From contig NZ_VHIV01000002.1 of NCBI RefSeq assembly GCF_006494425.1, positions 1,178,001 to 1,242,000 on the forward strand: 64,000 nucleotides of DNA. Direction: 5' to 3'. This DNA is from Bacillus dicomae (GTDB lineage Bacteria; Bacillota; Bacilli; Bacillales; Bacillaceae_G). Positions 29,001 through 35,167 of the stretch are shown here, one piece after another. Position numbers and translations under genes: made by a program. Under the pieces are notes generated by a model. The model was not told the DNA's origin. It saw nothing but the letters and a program-made list of their open reading frames with translations, and did not search any database. The first letter of the stretch is position 1; each line of letters opens with the position of its first letter.

Positions 29001-30637
29001 ACGGTTCCGTCATTATTAAATGTAATGGTATACGTAATAATGTCACCAATATCAACAGCGGATTTATCAACTGTTTTTATAGGGTTAATAATAGCAGTAT
29101 TAATAGGAACAGTAGTAGGTGGTGTCGGATTTGTTGTTGTAATTGCAGGTTTACTTGGATCAGGCTGATAAGTAAAGGTTGTATTTCCTACATTGCGAAT
29201 TACCCCGTTTTGTGGAAGGGAAGTGACTTGAACTTGGAAAGTAACGGTTACTGTTGAACCCGCATTAATAGTTCCAACTTGTATCCCGCTGGAGGGGATA
29301 ATACCGGATTGAGTCACCCCGTTAATAGTCACACTATTTGGGACGAAAGTGGTTCCAGCAGGAATGGGATCAGTCACAATTACGTTTGTAGCAGGAATAT
29401 TTCCCGTGTTTGGCAATGTAATCGTATACGTAATAATGTCACCGATGTCAGCAACTTGTGGGCTAGCAGTTTTTGTAGGATTTACAATTGCAGTTCGTAC
29501 AGAAGTGTTAGTTGGAGGTGGTGTAGTTGTAGTAGTTGTTGGAGGTTCAGTTGGGTTAGGTTGTGACGTATAGGTTACGTTTGCTTCGTTCGTAATCGTT
29601 CCGTTAGCTGGAAGGGAAGTGACTTGAACTTGAAAAGTAACGGTCGTCGTTTGACCAGCTGCAACAGTACCGATTGGAATATTTGTCGGGGTTACACCAG
29701 TTTGTGTAGTGCCATTAACTGTAACGCTGTTAGGAATAAAAGTAGTACCTGTAGGAATTGGATCAGTAATTGAAACATTTGTTGCTGAAATGTTACCGTT
29801 ATTTGGGATTGTGATTGTGTAAGTAATAATGTCACCAATATTTACAATTTGTTGGTTTGCCGTTTTTGATGGATTAATGATAGCGGCATTAATTAATGTT
29901 TCTACAATATTACTAGTTGACGTTCTATTAATAGGAGGTTGACCAGGTGGATTATATTGAAAGCTTGATGAAGCGCTATTTCGAATTGGATTTTGCACAG
30001 GTAAACTATTAACTTGAACTTTAAAAGTAATAGTTGCATTTCCATTAGCTACAATCGTTCCAATGTTTATACCAGTAGCAGGATTGTCTGTAGTAGAAGT
30101 ACCATTAACTGTAACACTACCTGGTACAAAAGTAGTGCCAGCAGGAGGTATATCTGTAATGATAACATTATTTGCAGCTAATGGTGCTTGGTTCGTTGCG
30201 GTAACGGTATACGTAATCGTATCACCGATGGTAGCAATTGTTTTGTCAACGGTTTTTACTAATGCAACATTAGCTGTGAAAATATCTGTATTAACTATAT
30301 TGCTTGTTGTTATTCGACTAATAGTGGGTGCATTAGGTGCTGGCTGAAATGTGTATCCAAAGGATGCTACGTTACTTGCAACTGGTGGGGTAGGGACACT
30401 TGTAACATCTACTTGAAAGGTAATTGTCACAGAGCCACCAGCAGGAATGTTGCTAATGGGAATACCCGTAGCAGGATTTCCTGCTGTTGCAACACCATCA
30501 ACTGTAACACTGTTTGGAACGAAAGTAGTGCCAGCGGGTATTGGGTCTGTAAATGTAACGTTTTGGGCAGGAAGTGTTCCTGTATTTTGGACAACGATTG
30601 TATAAGTTAAACGACTTCCTATCGTTGCTATTGCCAT
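23075..30637 (-). CDS. Giant protein of 19 tandem DUF11 repeats
   Basis: 2520 residues made almost entirely of about 19 copies of the 131-132-residue DUF11 (conserved repeat, TIGR01451-like) immunoglobulin-type domain. Each opens with a pattern like NPTKTADKxxxxIGDIITYT, then NTGxxPATNVxxTDPIPxGTTFxPNSVTxNG and GxxIGTxxPGxxxTxxFQVxVxxxPPxGxIxNxAxxxYxxQPDPxxPP. The first copy lacks its opening strand and begins MAIATIGSRLTYT. There is no signal peptide, membrane helix or LPXTG motif. The C-terminus is short and basic (FIRRGWNRRC). The start follows AAAGGACG. Adjacent repeats are also alike in DNA (396-base period). A surface or spore-surface filament role is inferred from the family. Confidence 0.9.
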   Translation of the reverse strand: MAIATIGSRLTYTIVVQNTGTLPAQNVTFTDPIPAGTTFVPNSVTVDGVATAGNPATGIPISNIPAGGSVTITFQVDVTSVPTPPVASNVASFGYTFQPAPNAPTISRITTSNIVNTDIFTANVALVKTVDKTIATIGDTITYTVTATNQAPLAANNVIITDIPPAGTTFVPGSVTVNGTSTTDNPATGINIGTIVANGNATITFKVQVNSLPVQNPIRNSASSSFQYNPPGQPPINRTSTSNIVETLINAAIINPSKTANQQIVNIGDIITYTITIPNNGNISATNVSITDPIPTGTTFIPNSVTVNGTTQTGVTPTNIPIGTVAAGQTTTVTFQVQVTSLPANGTITNEANVTYTSQPNPTEPPTTTTTTPPPTNTSVRTAIVNPTKTASPQVADIGDIITYTITLPNTGNIPATNVIVTDPIPAGTTFVPNSVTINGVTQSGIIPSSGIQVGTINAGSTVTVTFQVQVTSLPQNGVIRNVGNTTFTYQPDPSKPAITTTNPTPPTTVPINTAIINPIKTVDKSAVDIGDIITYTITFNNDGTVPATNVIFTDPIPTGTTFIPNSVVLNNNPVPNSNPALGITVGTLNPGETKTLSFQVRVTQIPAGGTITNEASTTYTYQPDPTLPPVTTTEPTPPTSVTVNTATVNPTKSADRAFADIGDIITYTISLQNNGTVPATNIALTDPIPNGTTFIPNSVTINGISQPNTNPSTGITVGTLDPTEAATISFQVQVISVPPNGLVENQGTVSFTHIVNPNEPPVTKTSPTPKTETAVNTIISTPTKTADKQFANIGDIITYTITFRNGGTVPATNVSLTDPTPSGTTFIPDSVTINGVTSPGSNPALGIQLGTVAVGETKTITYQVLVSNFPPNGIIENQASFTYQYQPNPNEPPVTSTTPTPNVNVSINNPNPTTTKSVDLQVADIGDTVTFTVTFQNKGSVPATNVIVQDPLPQGVSFVPGSVVINGISQLGENPEIGIPIGTVNPGQSITVTFQGIVKSIPPGGVIRNKANITFTYEPNPNEPPVTTTITTPETETTVNTATLNPQKTANRSFVALNDIITYTLSFQNVGTVPATNVTITDSIPAGTTFIPDSVTINGVTQAGINPASGIPIGTLAPTERVTITFQVQVVNIPPSGIINNQGSATFNYQTDPTLPPVTKTETTPETNTPIQTVVISPTKTANLTFAEIGNTVTYTVTFTNQGTIPATNVTITDALPPGTSFVTNSVTVNNVTQPGASPVTGIIVGTVNPSEKVTVTFQIQINAIPPSGKIENTASVTYTSQPNPSEPPITTTETTPTVTIPVRTANPNPQKTVDREFASIGDTLTYTITLQNTGNIPATNVIITDSIPTGTTFIIGSVTINGIPQPNLTPETGIPVGTLNPRQIVTVTLEVQVTALPPNGIILNEANVTYTSQPDPTLPPITITTPTPIAETIVQNAELESTKTVDLQIANIGDALTYTITLENTGNIPMTNVSVIDQPPVGTQFIVDSVTVNGISQSGVDPSIGIPIGTTQPNQIVTITFQVTITNIPPNGVVTNVGSINFTSQPNPNEPPITKKETTPPVNTEIINSIINPAKTADRNNVDIGDIITYTVTFQNLQTVQLTNIIFTDPIPIGTTFIPNSVTINGIPTSDVDPALGIPLGTLNPSQSVVVTFQVRVVSIPPNGIIVNEATITYTFQPNPSEPPVTVTTPTPPTTTNVNTATTNPTKSADKVFALLGDTITYTISLQNTGTVPAGNVLVTDPIPAGTTFIPNSVTINGVTQPGIVPSSGILIGTLAPSTSAVVTFQVQVTSIPPTGFIENEGTVSFKYQPDPTRPPVSVTTPTPTTKTQVSEVTTNPNKQASPQVINLGDTVTYTITFLNIGNINATDVIIKDPTPAGTTFIPNSVTINGVSSPGANPNNGVNVGTVTSGQIITLTYQVTVTALPPDGIIKNTATVTYTFQPNPSEPPITITDPTPTVEVSVITPTPNPTKHADKQIVDIDEIITYTVTFQNRGSVPATSVIITDPLAANLAFVPGTVLVNGIPNLGANPVIGVFIGTVNPNDTVTVQFQAKVTSVPPGGIIRNQATVTFTYEPVPGEPPVTITDPTPINTTNVNTAILNPQKTATPETVTLGDIITYTISLQNTGTIPANNILVTDTIPVGTSFIQNSVTINNVPQPTANPSTGIPISTLAPSESTTISFRVLVTSIPPNGKIQNQGSVLFQYQPDPTKPPVSVTTPTPTTITPVNVGTINPIKTADKSVVSVGDTITFTITFQNEGTIPVTSISIIDSLPAGTAFIPNSVTINNIPVPNANPSTGIPVGTLNPSESVTISLQVQVIILPANRMITNIASVTYTSQPDPTRPPVTTTTTTPPVTIEVNPNEPNTFIKTADVNSVQLGDFITYTLTFTNNGTIPANNVLITDSLPLEVTFNPNSVTVNGVARPGTNPTIGILIGTVNPGESVVVRFIVQVTTEPRDGLIRNTARIRYTLQPDPTKPPISIDETSEPNIIPFIRPLVSPNLNCYFNGKHFIRRGWNRRC

Positions 30638-30763
30638 TGGATTCGTCCTTTCTGTATAAATTTAAATCCGGTCAAGGCATGGAACATTTACAAACAGCAT
30701 TATTTAGTAACCTAGAAATAATACTATGTGTAAATATTAGTATAAAATGAGCTCGTCATTGCA

Positions 30764-30789
30764 TCCTATTCAAATTTAAATGAATAGGA
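30764..30789. repeat. Palindrome at the centre of the divergent DUF11 promoter region
   Basis: TCCTATTCA (30764-30772) and TGAATAGGA (30781-30789) are perfect inverted arms around AATTTAAA. They lie almost exactly midway between the two divergent genes (30638-30914). It could be an operator shared by both, or an old terminator stem. The rest of this 277-base gap shows no gene. Confidence 0.5.
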
Positions 30790-30914
30790 ATAGGCAAAGG
30801 CTTTTTTTTTGCCCAAATTAGTCTGTGCATATACAAATGTAACTTTTTTTATTTGTTTGCATTAAATGAAATAGCGAATAAATAATTATTTTATATGGAA
30901 GGGAAGTGGAATTG

Positions 30915-31985
30915 TTGGCTTTTGTACAAACATATACGAAAACGGACTCTTTATTTATGGTACACACAGGGAATACAGTTGGCATGCGTGGTATTACAAC
31001 CGCTACAGCGTATCAATACAACGCATTAATAACAAGAGATACAAATTTAAGTTTTGCAGGGGTTCCTTCTTCGGTAGATCCATTAACTTTTGCAGGAACG
31101 ACAAATGATTGGACATTAAATGCTTCTTGGGCAAGGCTTAATCCTTCAGTAACAGATGTACCAGCAACAACAACTGTAGATTTTGCTATGTTAGTTTGGC
31201 AAGGAACATTGAGTGCAACTGTGACAGAAACTGTAGTAAATAACAACGTGCCTACTTTACAAACACCGGATGGGGTCACTCATACAATTACGAGTGTTTC
31301 TGCATGGGGAGAGACGAGATCAAGTGGAACATTTCAAGGTACCATTTATACACGTGCTGCAAATGTAACAAGTATTTTGCAAGGACTTTCAAACCGAGCG
31401 ACAGGAGATTATTTTGTAGAAAGAATACCAACGGCAAATCCACCAGCGCAAGGGACAGGAGTAGGATGGGCATTAGTTATTGTGTATCGTGATAATTCAT
31501 ACCCTGTTAGGAATGTTAGTTTATATACTGGTTTACTCATTTCTACATTGGGGGAGACAGCAACGATTTCAAATTTTATCACGCCAGCTGTAGCACCAGT
31601 TAATGCTCGTGTATTTACAATGGCGATTAATGGTGATACAGATGCAACGGGTGACAATTTTAATTTAAATGGTACGGGGCTTTCGGGGCCAAATAATGTA
31701 ATAAATAACTTTTTTGCTTCACAAGTAAATAATTATTTGGGAAATTTAAATACAGTTGGAAGTTTTGGGGATAGAAATATGCCAATTGGTACTTCTGCGA
31801 CTAATCGGCGTGCAGAATTTGATGTGACAAATGTACCTGCAAATGGCGTGTTAACAGCCGGATCTACTTCTACTACGGTTAATATCCCAAATACATTTGA
31901 TTATATTTACGCTGGTGCTGTCGGTTTACAAATAGATTTAGCGGAGGCACGTTTAACTGCTACAAAATCAGTAACTGTAAGTTAA
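30915..31985 (+). CDS. DUF11-associated N-terminal head protein, divergent from the array
   Basis: 356-residue protein rich in Thr, Asn and Ala, predicted beta-rich, with no signal peptide. It begins MAFVQTYTKTDSLFMVHTGN and contains TVDFAMLVWQGTL, GWALVIVYRDNSYPVRNVSLYTG and FTMAINGDTDATGD. The last residues, EARLTATKSVTVS, match the opening strand of a DUF11 repeat (compare TTTKSVDLQV in the array) and then stop. Proteins of this type are expected at the front of DUF11 arrays. Here the array is on the opposite strand. TTG 30915 is preferred because GGAAGTG lies six bases upstream; GTG 30906 and TTG 30912 are alternatives. Confidence 0.75.
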   Translation: MAFVQTYTKTDSLFMVHTGNTVGMRGITTATAYQYNALITRDTNLSFAGVPSSVDPLTFAGTTNDWTLNASWARLNPSVTDVPATTTVDFAMLVWQGTLSATVTETVVNNNVPTLQTPDGVTHTITSVSAWGETRSSGTFQGTIYTRAANVTSILQGLSNRATGDYFVERIPTANPPAQGTGVGWALVIVYRDNSYPVRNVSLYTGLLISTLGETATISNFITPAVAPVNARVFTMAINGDTDATGDNFNLNGTGLSGPNNVINNFFASQVNNYLGNLNTVGSFGDRNMPIGTSATNRRAEFDVTNVPANGVLTAGSTSTTVNIPNTFDYIYAGAVGLQIDLAEARLTATKSVTVS

Positions 31986-32017
31986 AAAAGATTGCTATAA
32001 GCTAGCAATCTTTTTTT
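31984..32017. terminator. Bidirectional terminator between the head gene and yneK
   Basis: AAAAAAGATTGCTA pairs with TAGCAATCTTTTTT around TAAGC. It begins within the stop codon of the head gene and lies at the 3' end of yneK on the other strand. Confidence 0.9.
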
Positions 32018-32456
32018 ATGAGGTGGATTTTCTTAGTAAAGATTGATAATGAGAATAATCAATTTCTTTTTCTTGTAGTTTTTTTACTAAAAATTTATGA
32101 TCACGCTTCGGTGTAGCGATAATATATCCTTTAATAATTAAATCTTGTGTAATTTGAGAGGCTTTTTCTTGTAATGCCAGTTCACCGATTTTGCCAGCAA
32201 TTTTTGATTTAGCAACATCGCGAAATAGTTCTGGAACAGGACTTACGAGCTCTTCTAACAATTGTTTTTGTTCGTCATCCCATAAATGCCTAGTTTTATT
32301 AATATAGTGCTCTTCCCAATCTAGAATAGACATACCATCTTCTTTTGGTAGTCGTTTTAAAAATTTTCTGAACATAAAGTATCCACCGATAGACATAAGT
32401 CCTAATAAAATAACAGTCCATAGCACAATAAACCAACTGAACCATCCTTCGAGCAA
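32016..32456 (-). CDS. yneK: DUF2621 family membrane protein YneK
   Basis: 146 residues: one N-terminal transmembrane helix (about 7-28) followed by a soluble domain. The highly conserved blocks are FMFRKFLKRLPKEDG, FRDVAKSKIAGKIGELALQ and IIATPKRDHKFLVKKL. It is homologous to B. subtilis YneK, which follows yneJ. The function is unknown. The start appears to be TTG 32456 after a GGGGGG site. Here it is separated from ccdC by the 9-kb DUF11 locus and is on the opposite strand to ccdA-ccdC. Confidence 0.88.
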   Translation of the reverse strand: MLEGWFSWFIVLWTVILLGLMSIGGYFMFRKFLKRLPKEDGMSILDWEEHYINKTRHLWDDEQKQLLEELVSPVPELFRDVAKSKIAGKIGELALQEKASQITQDLIIKGYIIATPKRDHKFLVKKLQEKEIDYSHYQSLLRKSTS

Positions 32457-32527
32457 GCGTATCCCCCCTTAATGATTGCGGTTTTCTTTTATTCATATTA
32501 TAAACAGTGAGATTCATAGAAAGCAAG

Positions 32528-32554
32528 AACGCTTGGTCATTTTGACCAAGCGTT
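32528..32554. terminator. Hairpin after the 98-residue minus-strand gene
   Basis: AACGCTTGGTCA pairs with TGACCAAGCGTT around a TTT loop. On the minus strand it is followed by only a mixed CTTGCTTTCT tract, so it may be a moderate terminator. Confidence 0.55.
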
Positions 32555-32559
32555 ATCAT

Positions 32560-32856
32560 TTAAACAAAGTATAGTTGTTCAACACATAAATTATTATTAT
32601 CATCTTCTACATATTCGATGATTAATGTGCCAACTTTACGATCTTTATCTTCAGTTGTGAAAATAGAGTAAGAAGTAAAACGTGCTGTTGATAGGCCGCT
32701 TATATGTGTAGGTAAAGAAATGTAGTCGTTATCGCGGAAGAATTCCATCAGTTCAATATCCTCAAATTCTTTTCGGTCAACTTGTTTATTTGTATAGCGG
32801 CGTTGAAGTTGTTTTAAAGACTCATTCCAAGAAATTGCTTTTGTATCGTATACCAT
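32560..32856 (-). CDS. Uncharacterised small protein (98 aa)
   Basis: 98-residue acidic soluble protein starting MVYDTKAISWNESLKQLQRRY and ending DDNNNLCVEQLYFV. It is probably an alpha-beta fold with a basic helical N-terminus. The start is preceded on the minus strand by AAGGAGAT, a good ribosome site, so I regard it as a real gene. No family is recognised. Its neighbour yneK is on the same strand but separated by a hairpin. Confidence 0.65.
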   Translation of the reverse strand: MVYDTKAISWNESLKQLQRRYTNKQVDRKEFEDIELMEFFRDNDYISLPTHISGLSTARFTSYSIFTTEDKDRKVGTLIIEYVEDDNNNLCVEQLYFV

Positions 32857-32941
32857 TGTTCTATCTCCTTACTGTATGTAATCATTAAGAACATACGTTC
32901 TAAACTAGTATACTCTTTTTATTAGAAAAGGGAAAGCAAAA

Positions 32942-32977
32942 AATAATGTAAGCTCGGATTTCCAAGCTTACATTATT
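32942..32977. repeat. Isolated 13-bp inverted repeat
   Basis: AATAATGTAAGCT and AGCTTACATTATT form a perfect stem around a ten-base loop in the gap between divergent genes. It is terminator-like but has no gene directly upstream on either strand. It might be an operator or a leftover terminator. Confidence 0.45.
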
Positions 32978-33110
32978 GATGCGTCCGTCATAATCTCTAT
33001 TTTTTATTATAAGTTAGATAAGAATAAGAAACAAGATGATATATATTTTGTTGATAGTTTTCAAAATTCTGTATATTATAAGTGTACTAAAATGCAAGGG
33101 AATGAGAGGA

Positions 33111-33689
33111 ATGACATATGTAATTTCACTCCAAGGACCGATGGCAAGCGGAAAAACAACATTGGCTAAAAGGTTAGAGCGATATGGGTTTTCAGTTATA
33201 TATGAAAATCCTTATCCAATTATAGAAAAGCGAAAACAATTAAATTTGGATATGAATTCAAAAGAAGGATTTATTATAAATCAAAAAATGTTTATGGAAG
33301 CAAAAATAAAGGAATTTCAAAATGTGAAAGGTTCAGTCTTTATTTTTGATCGTGGACCTGAAGATATTGAGTTCTATACAATCTTTTATCCTACAACGAT
33401 AGGAAAAGTGTGGGATATAGAAACTGAATTAAAAGATGAATTATATAAATTAAGAGAATGCCGTTCAGATGCGATTTTCTATTTAGATAGCTCGGAAAGT
33501 AATTTATATAATAGAAAAAATAATGATAGAACAAGAAACAGAAGTACATTTGAGGAGCAAGTTAAATTAGCAGAAATTGAAAAAGACTGGTATAAACAAT
33601 TTCCTGTAACTTATGTGGACACGAATAGATTATCAGCAGATGCATTAGAGGTATATTTTATGAAGTGGTTAAAGGGGAGAGGGCTATGA
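33111..33689 (+). CDS. P-loop kinase/AAA-type nucleotide-binding protein
   Basis: 192-residue protein starting MTYVISLQGPMASGKTTLAK, with a clear Walker A (GPMASGKTT, residues 9-17). A DRGPEDIEFY motif (near 84) resembles the DR-motif of deoxynucleoside or thymidylate-type kinases. An arginine-rich lid region (RKNNDRTRNR) follows. The acceptor is unknown. ATG 33111 follows GAGAGGA; the longer frame from 33036 has no site. It overlaps the next gene by four bases (ATGA), so the two are translationally coupled. Confidence 0.78.
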   Translation: MTYVISLQGPMASGKTTLAKRLERYGFSVIYENPYPIIEKRKQLNLDMNSKEGFIINQKMFMEAKIKEFQNVKGSVFIFDRGPEDIEFYTIFYPTTIGKVWDIETELKDELYKLRECRSDAIFYLDSSESNLYNRKNNDRTRNRSTFEEQVKLAEIEKDWYKQFPVTYVDTNRLSADALEVYFMKWLKGRGL

Positions 33690-34258
33690 AAAAAATACTA
33701 TTATTCGTATATCCAACATTTGCGGAGTTTGAAATAACAGTAGCAACGGCATTGCTGAAAAACAAATATGAAATCATTACAGCAGGTTTAACAAAAGAAA
33801 TGATTATAAGTGAAACAGGTTTGCAAGTGCAACCACATATAGAATTAAGGGCAGTGCGTGTAGAAGAATATGAGGGGATTATTATCCCGGGCGGAGATGC
33901 AATACATATGAAGGAGGCTGAAGGACTCTTTTCAGTCATCCGTCAGTTTCACGAACAAGAAAAATTAGTAGCTGCTATTTGTGCGGGACCGTATGCACTA
34001 GCAAAAGCAGGCATATTCAAAGAAGTCTCGTATACAGTGACTATGGATTATAAAAAATTAGAGTGTTTTCCAGTAGAAAATTTTGTGTATGAAGAAGTTG
34101 TGCAACATTCAAATATTATTACAGCACAGGGGCATGCATTTGTACCATTTGGAATAGCGATTGCCTCTTATTTTGGGATAGCGAACGAACATAATGTGAA
34201 TTTTTACAGTGGTAAGGGGAATGTGATGATGGAGGAGCTTTTGCCTGAGAATGTATAA
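33686..34258 (+). CDS. DJ-1/PfpI family protein
   Basis: 190-residue single-domain member of the class I glutamine amidotransferase-like DJ-1/PfpI superfamily. The nucleophile elbow AAICAGPYALAKAG (Cys near residue 98) is present, as are an upstream acidic residue in YPTFAEFE and IIIPGGDA. Members act as deglycases, proteases, isonitrile hydratases or regulators; none can be assigned. It overlaps the kinase gene by four bases and ends at a terminator, so the two form a small operon. Confidence 0.85.
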   Translation: MKKILLFVYPTFAEFEITVATALLKNKYEIITAGLTKEMIISETGLQVQPHIELRAVRVEEYEGIIIPGGDAIHMKEAEGLFSVIRQFHEQEKLVAAICAGPYALAKAGIFKEVSYTVTMDYKKLECFPVENFVYEEVVQHSNIITAQGHAFVPFGIAIASYFGIANEHNVNFYSGKGNVMMEELLPENV

Positions 34259-34287
34259 AAGCTAGCAAATACTAGCTTTTTTCTTTT
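34257..34287. terminator. Terminator between the DJ-1 gene and the ribbon-helix-helix gene
   Basis: AAAAGCTAG pairs with CTAGCTTTTTT around CAAATA, followed by CTTTT. It could serve both convergent genes. Confidence 0.8.
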
Positions 34288-34302
34288 GACATCGATAAAT
34301 GG

Positions 34303-34428
34303 CTAACGTTTTTGAATCGCATGTGTTAATACGTCGGTTTTCTTTAAACCTTCGTAATGGAGTGCAGATTCAAACCTTTCAAGTAATTTTTCTTCAATTC
34401 GAAAATGAATTTCTCTTCGCTTTGTCAT
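34303..34428 (-). CDS. Ribbon-helix-helix (Arc/CopG-type) mini-regulator, 41 aa
   Basis: A 41-codon gene read on the minus strand, starting MTKRREIHFRIEEKLLERF and ending TDVLTHAIQKR. It has the layout of a ribbon-helix-helix repressor: one beta strand (REIHFRI), helix A (EEKLLERFESALHYEG) and helix B (KKTDVLTHAIQ). It would bind DNA as a dimer. The start follows AAGGGGGCGAG. Its upstream region has a -10 TATAGT and -35 TTTACA overlapped by TTTGTGT/ACACAAA half sites, suggesting autorepression. It lies between the DJ-1 gene and the hut operon; what else it controls is unknown. Confidence 0.7.
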   Translation of the reverse strand: MTKRREIHFRIEEKLLERFESALHYEGLKKTDVLTHAIQKR

Positions 34429-34460
34429 TGAAATCTCGCCCCCTTGCATCTGTTAGTGAG

Positions 34461-34509
34461 ACTATAGCACGCCTGAAAAATTTGTGTAAATCATTTGTGT
34501 ACACAAATG
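34461..34509 (-). promoter_or_regulatory. Promoter and palindromic operator of the mini-regulator gene
   Basis: On the minus strand, -35 TTTACA (34490-34485) and -10 TATAGT (34466-34461) are separated by 18 bases. An 18-bp perfect palindrome centred on GTGTACAC (34492-34509), and a further TTTGTGTA half site (34481-34488) covering the -35, fit binding of two repressor dimers. The palindrome is 40 bases left of the hut -35 hexamer. Confidence 0.55.
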
Positions 34510-34548
34510 GAGGAGATGAAAAAATTGTTTGAATGTGAGTTTAAGCTA

Positions 34549-34577
34549 TTGACGATTTAACCGTTTTCATATATTCT
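34549..34577 (+). promoter_or_regulatory. hut operon promoter with an internal CcpA (cre) site
   Basis: -35 TTGACG (34549-34554) and -10 TATTCT (34572-34577) with a 17-base spacer. TTTAACCGTTTTCA (34556-34569) inside the spacer matches the cre consensus TGWAANCGNTNWCA at all but the second base. This predicts carbon catabolite repression of histidine use, as known for B. subtilis hut. Confidence 0.65.
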
Positions 34578-34622
34578 TAAATTAAGAAATATTCAAATAA
34601 TTAAAAGAAATGAGAGAGTCAC

Positions 34623-35063
34623 ATGCTTCTTCAAGGAACACATCGAATTGGTCGTATGGCCATGCTGTTGGCACTTGCGGATGAGAATGAAAGCCCTGTA
34701 TTATCTATCCCAAAAGGTTGGAAGTATTGTACGGGGAAAGTGGGTTCGATGAATTCGCAAAAGGTTGTCGCAGCAATGGAAACAGCGGCTAAGAGCAACC
34801 AAGTTATTGAAACAGACGTTTACAGAGAAACACATGCACTTTATCATGCAATTATGGAAGCTTTGTACGGAGTGACGAGAGGTCAAATTCAGTTAGCAGA
34901 CGTTCTTCGTACAGTAGGACTTCGTTTTGCGATTGTGCGCGGTACACCATACGACGGAAAAAAAGAAGGAGAATGGGTTGCTGTTGCATTATATGGAACG
35001 ATTGGTGCACCTGTAAAAGGATCTGAGCATGAGGCGATTGGTTTAGGAATTAATCACATATGA
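34623..35063 (+). CDS. hutP: Hut operon antiterminator HutP
   Basis: 146-residue RNA-binding protein that, with histidine and Mg2+, binds a leader RNA and prevents termination upstream of hutH. Family features are visible: N-terminal [25 protein letters not shown], and the C-terminal histidine/metal segment [19 protein letters not shown]. The length is typical (about 148). The ribosome site is weak (GAGAGAGT). The target terminator lies directly downstream at 35087-35147. First gene of hutPHUIG. Confidence 0.95.
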
Positions 35064-35071
35064 TTTGCCCA

Positions 35072-35147
35072 TAGTCTATTAGTTAGAAGGGGGCCTTACT
35101 TTTTTTAGGACAGAAGTCTGTCTTAAAAAGATAAGGCCCCCTTTTGC
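35072..35147 (+). terminator. HutP-regulated terminator between hutP and hutH
   Basis: AAGGGGGCCTTA (35087-35098) pairs with TAAGGCCCCCTT (35132-35143), followed by a T run. The long loop holds a second stem (AGGACAG/CTGTCTT). TAG triplets at 35072, 35080 and 35084, overlapping the start of the stem, fit the NAG repeats that HutP recognises. HutP binding there would block the stem. Confidence 0.7.
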
Positions 35148-35167
35148 CTTTTTAAGGAGGAAAAAGA

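Noticed and set aside
23238-30610. Many plus-strand frames of 65-182 codons opposite the DUF11 array
   Set aside because: They are shadows of the repetitive minus-strand gene and recur with its repeat period; none has a sensible ribosome site.
31980-32020. TTGCTAT/TAGCAA similarity between the head gene end and the array start as inversion repeats
   Set aside because: Only six or seven bases are shared, part of a terminator stem; too short to be recombination sites.
34299-34532. 77-codon plus-strand frame
   Set aside because: No ribosome site. The real gene here is the opposite-strand 41-codon ribbon-helix-helix gene with a strong site.
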